Assembly: GCA_017615475.1 (NCBI GenBank)
Contig: JAGAAC010000005.1
Coordinates: forward strand, 34,877 to 98,876
From: Clostridia bacterium
GTDB taxonomy: Bacteria; Bacillota; Clostridia; Christensenellales; Aristaeellaceae
Length of the DNA: 64,000 bases
Reading direction: 5' to 3'
Made by a program: the position numbers and the translations under genes. This document shows, in pieces, positions 1-7,941 of the stretch. Each line of letters begins with the position of its first letter. The stretch's first letter is position 1. The notes under the pieces are model-generated. The model searched no databases and was not told where the DNA came from. It saw only the letters and a program-made list of their open reading frames with translations.

Positions 1-257
1 ATCTGCAGTATGATTTTTTCACCTGACCGCGGCTTGCTGCCGGTAAAACTGCTGCTTTGTTCATCAAGCGGAAGAAATCCGCTTTTTTTCCGGCCTATAT
101 CCACAAATGCGCAGTTCAGTCCCGGCATCAGCCTGTCAATCCTGCCGGTCAGGATATCGCCGCACTGCCGGGACGGATCTTCCTGTATATACTCCACAAG
201 AACTCCGTCTTCCGTAACAGCGCAGAATTCCGGACCCTGAATAATGTTCCTGATCAT
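1..257 (-). CDS. rng: Ribonuclease E/G family protein, N-terminal part (runs off the window)
   Basis: Reading from the ATG at 257 gives 85 residues starting MIRNIIQGPEFCAV, followed by GDILTGRIDRLMPGLNCAFV and DIGRKKSGFLPLDE. This is the S1-like RNA-binding start typical of RNase G/E endoribonucleases, which process rRNA and degrade mRNA. The catalytic and zinc-binding parts lie beyond position 1. It begins 2 bases after the stop of the upstream radical SAM partner gene, so it is the next cistron of the operon. The family call is firm for the visible part; RNase G versus E cannot be decided from 85 residues. Confidence 0.8.
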   Translation of the reverse strand, partial: MIRNIIQGPEFCAVTEDGVLVEYIQEDPSRQCGDILTGRIDRLMPGLNCAFVDIGRKKSGFLPLDEQSSSFTGSKPRSGEKIILQ

Positions 258-259
258 CT

Positions 260-934
260 TTAAAGTGTCTCCAGGGGAACCAGGTTCCCGTTCTCATCCA
301 TTCCAAGCAGGCCTGTACGTGTGATCAGCACCCGGATCTCGCCTTCAATGCCTGCTTCTTTTGCGAGTGCCTCTATCAGCATTCCCGGTTTGCAGGCTTC
401 CTTTTCTGTCAGCACGAGGGTGGCATAAATATGCTGTCCCTCGCCCTTCAGTTCATAAATAAGCGGTTTGATGTCACATTCCCTGACAGCGGTTTTGGTC
501 TTTCGCGTCGCAAGGACAGCATCCTTTTCCATCATAGCAGAAATTGCCCCGACCAGCTTGTCTGCTGTATCCTTTTCGCGGATCAGCAGGTCATATTCAG
601 CCGCCCGGAGGCTGGCCATCAGTGCCGGATGCTTCTGGTCCACCGCCCGTGCTTCAGACAGCTGCATTTCCGGAGGCATTGCCTGATTCATCCGTGTGAG
701 GAACTCCTCCTCACTCACATCCTCAGCCATGGTGACATCCATGATTTCCCGCTTACCGCAGGCTCCCGTGGATAACGCGCTTGCGAAAGTGATCAGAATA
801 TGGGGGTTGAAACCGTTTGAGTAGGCTACTGGAAGCCCGCTCCTGCGCAGGCCGCGCTGTACGCTGCGCTGGATATCCAGGTGCCCGATATGCCGGATTC
901 TTTCTCCTTTTTCAAACACTGCGAGCATTCGCAT
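260..934 (-). CDS. TIGR03936-family radical SAM-linked protein (DUF2344)
   Basis: A 224-residue protein starting MRMLAVFEKGERIRHIGHLD. The frame stays open upstream, but that extension overlaps the preceding gene and lacks family character. A GGGAG ribosome binding site sits 9 bases before the ATG at 934, so I choose this start; an ATG two codons later is also possible. The family (DUF2344, TIGR03936) is nearly always next to or fused with TIGR03960 radical SAM proteins, as here, where the genes overlap by 23 bp. The reaction is not established to my knowledge. The pair upstream of an RNase E/G gene is a common Firmicute arrangement and suggests a link to RNA or ribosome modification (inference). 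Confidence 0.85.
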   Translation of the reverse strand: MRMLAVFEKGERIRHIGHLDIQRSVQRGLRRSGLPVAYSNGFNPHILITFASALSTGACGKREIMDVTMAEDVSEEEFLTRMNQAMPPEMQLSEARAVDQKHPALMASLRAAEYDLLIREKDTADKLVGAISAMMEKDAVLATRKTKTAVRECDIKPLIYELKGEGQHIYATLVLTEKEACKPGMLIEALAKEAGIEGEIRVLITRTGLLGMDENGNLVPLETL

Positions 935-2771
935 ATGAGCATACTCCCTTCCACCGCTGCAGTCCGCATCCGTTGCATCCTTTTCTGCAGTCTTTTGTTG
1001 TCTCGGCGCGCTCGCTCTTTTCCTTTTCATGCCAGAGGAACTGCTTTGTGATGCCGCTGTCAATATGATCCCACGGCAGCACTTCATCTTTGCTTCTCTC
1101 ACGGTGTGCGTAGAAAGCCGGGTCCAGGCCGCATTCCCTGAACGCTTCCATCCAAAGGTCATACCTGAACGTTTCATTCCATCCGTCCAGGAGGCATCCT
1201 TTTTCAAACGCCCGCTTCAGCACATTGCCCATGCGCCTGTCACCCCTGGCAAAACAAGCCTCCAGGAAACTGACAAAAGGCTCGTGCCAGTGGAACGTGA
1301 CGCCCTTGATATTCAGCACCTGTTTCAGGTGTTCCTGTTTGGCAATTATCTTTTCAAGCGTGTCCTGCGCAGCCCACTGGAAAGGAGTAAATGCCTTGGG
1401 CACAAAAACACTGACACTGACAGTTACGCGCAATCCTTTCGCCCGCTGTGTTTTGGGAACATTGAAGTATTCTGCAATAACCTTTCGTGCCAGGTCTGCA
1501 ATACCGTCCAGATCTTCTGTGGTTTCTGTTGGCAGTCCGGACATGAAATACAGTTTAACGCTGCTCCAGCCGCCTTCAAAAGCATCCCTGACCTTTCCGA
1601 GCAGATCCGCTTCTGTTACACCTTTATTGATAACATCCCGCATACGCTGCGTCCCTGCTTCCGGCGCAAATGTCAGGCTTGTCTTCCGGACCTGCTGGGT
1701 CTCTTCAAGACTTTCCTTGAGAACACTGTCTATCCGCAGGCTCGGCAGGGATATGGAAACCCGCTTGTCCTTCATGCGTTTCATCAGTTCCCTGATCAGT
1801 TCGGGCAGGCAGCTGTAATCTCCGCTGGACAGGCTGCTCAGGCTGATCTCCTCGTATCCGGTGGATGCCTGCAGTTTTTCAGCCAGGTCGATCAGTTTTT
1901 CCATGCTTCGTTCCCGTACAGGTCTGTACAGCATACCAGCCTGGCAGAATCTGCAGCCCCGTGTACAGCCGCGCATGATCTCAAGCATAATCCTGTCAAA
2001 GATTACCTCTGTATACGGAACCGGAAACTCTTCAGGATAGTATGTGCTGTTGAGATCCGTAACAACACGTTTCCTGACAGACGTTTTGGCTTCCGGACAA
2101 TTCGGCGTCACGGATGCGACCGTTCCGTCCTCGTTATACCGGACATCATAGAGGGAAGGCACATAGACTCCCTCAAGCTTCGCCAGTTCCTTCAGGCATT
2201 TTTCCCGGCTGAATCCTTTTTCCTTGCGTTCAAGAATCACACGGTTCAGTTCCGTCATGACCTCTTCCCCGTCACCGATCATAAACGCATCAATGAAATC
2301 CGCCAGCGGTTCGGGGTTAAACGCGCAGGGGCCCCCTGCCACAACAATGGGATCGTTCTCGCCCCGTTCTCTGCTTTCCAGCGGCACCCTGCCCATTTTC
2401 AGCATGGCAAGTATATTGCTGAAACTCATTTCATACTGCAGCGTAAAACCGACAACATCAAACTCATTCAGCGGATGCCTGCTCTCCATGGAAAGCAGGG
2501 GAAGCTGTTCCTCTTCCATCAGTGCCATCATGTCGGTCCATGGCATGAAAAAGCGTTCGCAAAGGCTCCAGCTTTCGCGATTGATCAGACCGTACAGGAT
2601 TTTCATACCGAGGTGGCTCATACCGACTTCATAGGTGTCCGGAAAGCAGAATCCGAAGTGAAGGGGACAGTCATCCCACCCCTTCACTTCCGTATTCATT
2701 TCCCCACCGGTATACCGCGGTGCCTTCTGTACCTTTTCCAGTATTTTTTCTATTTTGTCATTCAAATCCAT
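912..2771 (-). CDS. TIGR03960-family B12-binding-type radical SAM protein
   Basis: A 619-residue protein. The N-terminal 200 residues resemble the cobalamin-binding-like domain of YgiQ/TIGR03960 proteins. The radical SAM cluster motif is at Cys269, Cys273 and Cys276 (RGCTRGCRFCQAG), which would ligate a 4Fe-4S cluster and cleave S-adenosylmethionine. The C-terminus has several cysteines (CRKGCNGCGLQRWKGVC), suggesting another metal site. It starts 23 bp after the clostripain-like gene and overlaps its partner protein gene by 23 bp. The substrate is unknown. The family assignment rests on the motif, length and partner gene. Confidence 0.88.
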   Translation of the reverse strand: MDLNDKIEKILEKVQKAPRYTGGEMNTEVKGWDDCPLHFGFCFPDTYEVGMSHLGMKILYGLINRESWSLCERFFMPWTDMMALMEEEQLPLLSMESRHPLNEFDVVGFTLQYEMSFSNILAMLKMGRVPLESRERGENDPIVVAGGPCAFNPEPLADFIDAFMIGDGEEVMTELNRVILERKEKGFSREKCLKELAKLEGVYVPSLYDVRYNEDGTVASVTPNCPEAKTSVRKRVVTDLNSTYYPEEFPVPYTEVIFDRIMLEIMRGCTRGCRFCQAGMLYRPVRERSMEKLIDLAEKLQASTGYEEISLSSLSSGDYSCLPELIRELMKRMKDKRVSISLPSLRIDSVLKESLEETQQVRKTSLTFAPEAGTQRMRDVINKGVTEADLLGKVRDAFEGGWSSVKLYFMSGLPTETTEDLDGIADLARKVIAEYFNVPKTQRAKGLRVTVSVSVFVPKAFTPFQWAAQDTLEKIIAKQEHLKQVLNIKGVTFHWHEPFVSFLEACFARGDRRMGNVLKRAFEKGCLLDGWNETFRYDLWMEAFRECGLDPAFYAHRERSKDEVLPWDHIDSGITKQFLWHEKEKSERAETTKDCRKGCNGCGLQRWKGVCSYANARSV

Positions 2772-2794
2772 ATGCGGATACTCCGTATTCTCTG

Positions 2795-5719
2795 TTATTG
2801 GACAGCCGGTGTCCAGTAATTCTGCTGATAGATGTCAGTAAACCGGAACGTCACGCGGCATTTGCTCATATCCACAGGTGTGTTGGCTATCTCAACAGTA
2901 TCTCCCAGGACAATCGGGTCGCCCAGTTTATAGGTATCACGGTAGTTCCCGTCATAATCGAAATAATCGCACAGGAACTGAAGTTTGTCCCCCTTGCCGA
3001 TGGCGATCAGCTCCTTGGACTGGGTATCGGATGCCTCATCCCTGTACTTGTACATTGCGCCGGCAATGTATCCGTCACCGCCGTGCTCGCTGTCAAAGTT
3101 TACGATCAGGTCAACCTGTACAGCCTGTGTTTCTCCCTTCTTGGTCAGATAGGCCGGGACATAACCGTAAATCACGTAGTTTTCTCCGTCATCCACCGTA
3201 TTCAGGTAATAATATGCCACAGGCTGTCTGTCAATGGAAAGCCATGTTCCGTCAAAACTGGACAGCAGGCTGTTTCCTTCGCTTTCATAGGTGGTATCCA
3301 TACCCAGGTCAATAAAGCCGTTTCCGTCGTTATAGAATACATTGACAAGCAGGGATGTCACCAGATCCCACTGTTTGTCATCCAGCGTGATCCTTCCGTC
3401 TTTCCATACCAGCGAAGAGGCATCAAAATGATTGTCCAGGATATATTCAGCAGCGTTTTCAGCTGTCATACTCCGTCCCATAAACAGGTCCAGGATACTT
3501 CCTGTGGATCCGCTGCTGCTTCCGCCGCTGTAAAGTCCGCCCAGCAGTTCCGTCAGACCGCCGGCTGAATAGGAACCGGAGTATCCGCCGCTCTGTCCCA
3601 GCAGGCTGCCAAGCAGGTCCTGTGAGGCATACGCGCCGCTGCCGTAGTTGCTCACAGATGTTCCGGCACTGACCTGTCCGCTGACCTCCAGGCTGGCAAA
3701 CTCCTGAATGCATCGGGTATATTCCTCATCCATGCCGATTTCCTTATAGGTCGATACCATCTGGCTGACTTTGTTTGCCCGCTGATACGGGAAATAAATG
3801 CTCAGTCCGTAGGCATGGCTGATGCTTCCGCCGGTTTTGTTGTACTTAACAGCGCTCTGGAGCGCCTTTGCCAGTGACTTTCCTTCACTTGTCCCCATGT
3901 TTTTGGCAAAATCAACCAGGTCGATCTGATCGATTCTGCTGGACTGGGCAAATTCCCTGGTTTTGCTCCTGGCTTTTGAAACCGTCTTATATTCCTTATT
4001 CTGGATCAGTTCGTTTGTATCAATGCTGAACTGCTTCAGTTCGTCCGGAATCGTAGCCTGCAGTTCCGCAAGGTCCACTACGCTGAGGGTTGTCGCCTGT
4101 CCGCGGCACTGTCTGCTGCAGACTTCCACAAAATCATCAGCAATCTGCTTGCCGATCTGGATCGTCGGCATGCTGGTGTTTTTATTCAGGTTATTCAGCC
4201 AGTTGGTATAGTACCAGCCGACCCCCGGTTCTGTTTCCTCACTGGCAATCATGTAATCCGCGTACTGGCTGAGCATGATGCCGTTTTCCACTGTTGCCAT
4301 CAGGCAGGCATCAAAGCCGATAAAATCAAATTTTACGTTTGCCTGCTTCAGCGCTCTGTTTATGCCTGCCAGGGTCATGGACTGGTTGTGTCCCACTTTT
4401 TCATCATAGCCGAAACCGCTTACAGATCCGCCGCCGTGATCCCAGAAGATCAGGCACATCCTGTTCGCGAGGAAGTTTTTCTTTCCGTATTTGATAAATG
4501 CGGTCAGCGTATCCGGATTCACCATGCTGGAACTGCCCATATCCTTCTCCAGGCAGGTAAACTGTCCGTTCCGGATCTGGTAGATCTGGTTGACTGAAGA
4601 GGAAACCACATTGTTGCGCCATCTTCTGCATCCGCCGGTAAACACCAGCAGGTTGATTTTGTTTCCTACAGAAGCATTGGCCATTTCCTTCAGGTCAGAG
4701 GTCGCCATGCCCTGCTGGCTCTCAAGGTCGGTTCCGCACATGTAAACCAGGATGGTAACCTCATCCTGATTGTTTCCGATAATCTCGGTAAACTTGGCCC
4801 TGGATCCCTTTGCAACGGTTTCATCAAGCGCAGTGGAGTTTTCACCGCCCGAGGAAGTGAAGTACGGACTGGAAGAAGTTCCCTGGGAGGACGCACCGGT
4901 TCCGCCCAGACCGGAAAGCAGACTTCCGGCACTGCCGGTAAAATCGTAAGCTGAACTTCCGGATCCCATCAGGGAACTCAGCAGGTTGGTAATATCCATA
5001 CCGCCGCCGGAAGAAGCAACCGAACCGGAAGAAGTACCTGCGGACTGTGTTACGGTGTTCAGGACGCCCTGTACGCCGCTGTTTCCGCTTTCACCGCCGA
5101 ACAGGCCGCTGAGGCCGCCTCCGCCCAGCAAAAGCACAAGCGCCGCTATGATCAGCAGAAGTTTTCCCCCGCCCAGGCCTGATCCGCCGCCGGAGGAACG
5201 CTGTGATCCGCCTCCTGTACCATTCTGTTTCACACCGCTGTGATATTGTCTTTGTCCGCCGGCACTGTTTCCTGTTGTTGGACGGGTACCATACATACCC
5301 GGCCGGCCGGAGGATTGATTGCCGCTGAAAAGATTCTGGCTGGCACTGTCCGGCCTGTAACCAAAGGGCGTGGATGATCCGGATGCGGGACGGTTTGCTG
5401 TGCCAAAAGGACTCTGTGTTCCAGGCCTCTGTCCTCCGTTTCCGAACGGGAAACCGCTGTCTGTTCTTTGCTGAGGACGCTGCTGCCCGAAAGGAGACTG
5501 CTGAACCCTTGGATTCTGCGCGCTCTGTCCCTGCGCCGGACGCTGTTGCGGCTGGCTGAAGGAGGCATGCTGCATACTGCCCTGCTGTTCACGGCGGTCT
5601 TCATAGTTCCCTGCATTATTGACAGGGCCTGTACCAAGCCCTTCGCCGCGTTTTTCGACGCCTTTGCCTTCACTGACAACCTTCTTCTCACGGGATCTTG
5701 GTCTTCTTTGCTCGTCCAT
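2795..5719 (-). CDS. Clostripain-like (C11) cysteine protease with membrane anchor
   Basis: A 974-residue protein if begun at the ATG at 5719, which follows AAAGGAG by 8 bases; an upstream in-frame ATG lies across that ribosome binding site. Residues 1-185 are Gln/Gly/Ser/Pro-rich and probably disordered. A hydrophobic segment at about 186-200 (KLLLIIAALVLLL) follows, then a Gly/Ser linker, then a C11 domain. The catalytic His428 lies in FWDHGGGSVSGFGYDE and Cys472 in FIGFDACLMA. About 300 C-terminal residues are of unknown fold, with a Gly/Ser-rich insert near 690-745. C11 peptidases cleave after Arg/Lys and often self-process. The topology suggests an anchored protease with its catalytic domain outside the cell (inference). 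It follows scpB in the same operon. Confidence 0.85.
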   Translation of the reverse strand: MDEQRRPRSREKKVVSEGKGVEKRGEGLGTGPVNNAGNYEDRREQQGSMQHASFSQPQQRPAQGQSAQNPRVQQSPFGQQRPQQRTDSGFPFGNGGQRPGTQSPFGTANRPASGSSTPFGYRPDSASQNLFSGNQSSGRPGMYGTRPTTGNSAGGQRQYHSGVKQNGTGGGSQRSSGGGSGLGGGKLLLIIAALVLLLGGGGLSGLFGGESGNSGVQGVLNTVTQSAGTSSGSVASSGGGMDITNLLSSLMGSGSSAYDFTGSAGSLLSGLGGTGASSQGTSSSPYFTSSGGENSTALDETVAKGSRAKFTEIIGNNQDEVTILVYMCGTDLESQQGMATSDLKEMANASVGNKINLLVFTGGCRRWRNNVVSSSVNQIYQIRNGQFTCLEKDMGSSSMVNPDTLTAFIKYGKKNFLANRMCLIFWDHGGGSVSGFGYDEKVGHNQSMTLAGINRALKQANVKFDFIGFDACLMATVENGIMLSQYADYMIASEETEPGVGWYYTNWLNNLNKNTSMPTIQIGKQIADDFVEVCSRQCRGQATTLSVVDLAELQATIPDELKQFSIDTNELIQNKEYKTVSKARSKTREFAQSSRIDQIDLVDFAKNMGTSEGKSLAKALQSAVKYNKTGGSISHAYGLSIYFPYQRANKVSQMVSTYKEIGMDEEYTRCIQEFASLEVSGQVSAGTSVSNYGSGAYASQDLLGSLLGQSGGYSGSYSAGGLTELLGGLYSGGSSSGSTGSILDLFMGRSMTAENAAEYILDNHFDASSLVWKDGRITLDDKQWDLVTSLLVNVFYNDGNGFIDLGMDTTYESEGNSLLSSFDGTWLSIDRQPVAYYYLNTVDDGENYVIYGYVPAYLTKKGETQAVQVDLIVNFDSEHGGDGYIAGAMYKYRDEASDTQSKELIAIGKGDKLQFLCDYFDYDGNYRDTYKLGDPIVLGDTVEIANTPVDMSKCRVTFRFTDIYQQNYWTPAVQ

Positions 5720-5761
5720 GGTTCTGTCTCCTTTCATTTGTTTCAACCGGAATATGCTGAA

Positions 5762-6322
5762 TCAGGGAATCAGTTCCTCTGAGTCGGTTTCTGTCTCCGT
5801 TTCCTGCGGCTGTGGCATGGGCGGCAGGCCTTCCAGCCCCTCCAGCCCGAAATGACTCAGGAACTCATCTGTTGTCCGGAAAAGGATCGGCCTTCCGATT
5901 GTATCCTTCCTTCCGGCTTCACATATCAGGCCTTTTGTCATCAGGCTCTGAAGACTGTAATCACATTTTACCCCGCGGATCTGTTCTACTTCTGCGCGGG
6001 TGACAGGCTGCTTATAAGCCACAACAGCCAGTGTCTCCATTGCGGCCTGGCTCAGGCTTTGCTGCTGTACCGGCTGGAGAAGCCGGACAACATCACCGGA
6101 ATACAACGGTCTTGTCGCAAGCTGCACATGATCACCAAATCTTTTGATCAGGAATCCCCGCTGTTCATAATCATATTCATCACGCAGGCCCCTGATCGCC
6201 TCCCTGGTTTCACTCTCGCTGATCTGAAGGGCTCTTGCCAGATCCCTGATCGGAACGGCTTCTCCCGCAACAAACAGAATAGCCTCAATTCTTCCCTTCA
6301 GATTTCCTTCTTCACTGTTCAA
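5762..6322 (-). CDS. scpB: Segregation and condensation protein B
   Basis: A 186-residue ScpB with the typical start (GRIEAILFVAGEAVPIRDLA) and the winged-helix core (AMETLAVVAYKQPVTRAEVEQIRG). It dimerises and binds the ScpA kleisin of the Smc-ScpAB complex, which compacts and segregates the chromosome. The C-terminus is an acidic, disordered-looking tail (QPQETETETDSEEL). The gene overlaps scpA by 11 bp, indicating translational coupling. Confidence 0.96.
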   Translation of the reverse strand: MNSEEGNLKGRIEAILFVAGEAVPIRDLARALQISESETREAIRGLRDEYDYEQRGFLIKRFGDHVQLATRPLYSGDVVRLLQPVQQQSLSQAAMETLAVVAYKQPVTRAEVEQIRGVKCDYSLQSLMTKGLICEAGRKDTIGRPILFRTTDEFLSHFGLEGLEGLPPMPQPQETETETDSEELIP

Positions 6323-7109
6323 GGGTGACCACCTCCCCCGTCATTTCAGCCAGATCTTTCTGTGTTTTTTTCTGCCTGGCTTTTCCGGCAATCAGCTCAA
6401 TACCACCGTATACCGAATCCTGCCTGACATGCATCTGTCCGAGTTTCAGCAATTCCAGTACCGCCAGGAAGTAGGTCACCACTTCCTCCCTGGTTGGTGC
6501 CTCTGAAAAAGCATCCTCAAACCGCATCCGTTTTTTCTTCCTGATCCGGTACATCAGGTTCAGCATACAGTCCTGTACCGTATGGCTGTCACGGTGTATA
6601 TTCCTTGCCGCATAATGATTGCTCTCAGGATCATCATCCAGCTGCGGCCGGCGCTGCCAGATCCTGAGGAAGGCCTCCCGGAGTCCCTCAAGCGTCAGTC
6701 CGGTCAGTTCAACCTCCTGCGGCGGAAGCGGATACTCCTCCGGAAGCTTTGTGAAAACACGCTTGGCAGCATCCTCGAACGCTTTCATACTTTCCGCTGT
6801 TTCGCGGAAACGCTTGTATTCTTCAAGACGCCTGATCAGTTCAGCTTCCGGATCGGTCTCATCCTCTGTTTTCGGGGGTCTTGGAAGCATGGCACGGCTT
6901 TTTATTTCCAGCAGCGTAGCGGCCATCAGCAGGAAATCGCTTGCTTCATCCATATCCAGGTCGGGAGCGTTCCGGACAATCTCCAGGTACTGGTCTGTAA
7001 TCTCACTGACAAAGATATCCCGGATGTCGATCTGTGCTTTGCCGATCAATGTCAGGAGCAGGTCCAGCGGGCCGTCATAATCCTTCAGCTTGAATTCTCG
7101 GTTGATCAT
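6312..7109 (-). CDS. scpA: Segregation and condensation protein A (kleisin)
   Basis: A 265-residue ScpA. The N-terminal YDGPLDLLLTLIGKAQIDIR block is the kleisin signature that binds the Smc neck. The C-terminal winged helix (EEVVTYFLAVLELLKLGQM) would bind the Smc head. It is the kleisin bridge of Smc-ScpAB. It lies 19 bp after the M50 protease gene and overlaps scpB, the usual Firmicute order of M50 protease, scpA, scpB. Confidence 0.96.
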   Translation of the reverse strand: MINREFKLKDYDGPLDLLLTLIGKAQIDIRDIFVSEITDQYLEIVRNAPDLDMDEASDFLLMAATLLEIKSRAMLPRPPKTEDETDPEAELIRRLEEYKRFRETAESMKAFEDAAKRVFTKLPEEYPLPPQEVELTGLTLEGLREAFLRIWQRRPQLDDDPESNHYAARNIHRDSHTVQDCMLNLMYRIRKKKRMRFEDAFSEAPTREEVVTYFLAVLELLKLGQMHVRQDSVYGGIELIAGKARQKKTQKDLAEMTGEVVTLEQ

Positions 7110-7128
7110 CTTTTGTTCATCTTTCTGA

Positions 7129-7926
7129 CTAAATAATCATTGAGATAACAGATGTAAAAGCTCCCATCACCGCACTGTTCACCGTTGAAAGCAATCCGGT
7201 AAGAAGGCCGCTCATGCAGACAAACAGGAAAATGGTATGGATCATCTGCATCATCTGCGGAGTCAGGGCCAGACGGCCTTTGAACACAAACTGATCCACG
7301 ACCCGGAATCCGTCCAGCGGCGGAACGGGAAGCAGATTGAATACAGCCAGACCGAGATTCATCTGCGCAAGCATCAGAAACAGCCTTTGGACATACAGCA
7401 GCCAGGGAACCTGCACCCATCCATTGAGATAGGAAAACTCACCGGCGTACACCACGTTCGCAAAATATCCTTCGTAAACGTTAATGAGAATGGATTTATT
7501 CCCAATCTGACCGAGCTCACCGATAAATTCCGGACCCCAGATCAGTTTTGAAAGCAGGGCGGAAATGACCAGGCTGATCAGGCATATGATCAGATTGATC
7601 GTTATTCCGGCAATGGACACCAGGATATAGTCCCTCCTGTAATTCCTGAAATTGCGGGGGTTGACGGGAACCGGTTTCGCCCAGCCTACTCTCAGGAATA
7701 CCATACAGATTGTACCCAGGGGATCCAGGTGCTTTGCCGGATTAAGCGTCAGTCTTCCCAGCCATTTCGCCGTCGGATCCCCGCACCGGAGGGCAACGTA
7801 ACCATGTGCGCATTCATGGATAATCAGACTGAACAGGATACATACCGCCACATAGATAAATGTGATGATTGTCCCGCCCGGATTGGTTCTCAGTCCTTCC
7901 AGAATACTTGTAATACCTGAAAACAT
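7129..7926 (-). CDS. Site-2 protease family (M50) membrane zinc metalloprotease
   Basis: A 265-residue multi-pass protein. His37-Glu38 and His41 form the HExxH zinc motif (IIHECAHGYVALRCGD) inside the first membrane segments. A third ligand, Asp205, lies in NLLPVPPLDGFRVV, the NPxPxLDG-like motif of short M50B proteases. Such enzymes cut within the membrane; substrates of this short subgroup are largely unknown. It sits between ligA (15 bp) and scpA (19 bp), a position conserved in many Firmicutes. Confidence 0.92.
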   Translation of the reverse strand: MFSGITSILEGLRTNPGGTIITFIYVAVCILFSLIIHECAHGYVALRCGDPTAKWLGRLTLNPAKHLDPLGTICMVFLRVGWAKPVPVNPRNFRNYRRDYILVSIAGITINLIICLISLVISALLSKLIWGPEFIGELGQIGNKSILINVYEGYFANVVYAGEFSYLNGWVQVPWLLYVQRLFLMLAQMNLGLAVFNLLPVPPLDGFRVVDQFVFKGRLALTPQMMQMIHTIFLFVCMSGLLTGLLSTVNSAVMGAFTSVISMII

Positions 7927-7941
7927 TTTGTCTTTCGCTCC

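Noticed and set aside
934-1207. N-terminal extension of the TIGR03936 protein
   Set aside because: The extra 91 codons overlap the radical SAM gene and do not look like protein; the start at 934 has a good ribosome binding site.
1029-2819. Long plus-strand open frame (596 codons) opposite the TIGR03960 gene
   Set aside because: It lies antisense to a gene with clear radical SAM motifs, shows no motif itself and has no ribosome binding site. It is a shadow of the real gene's codon bias.
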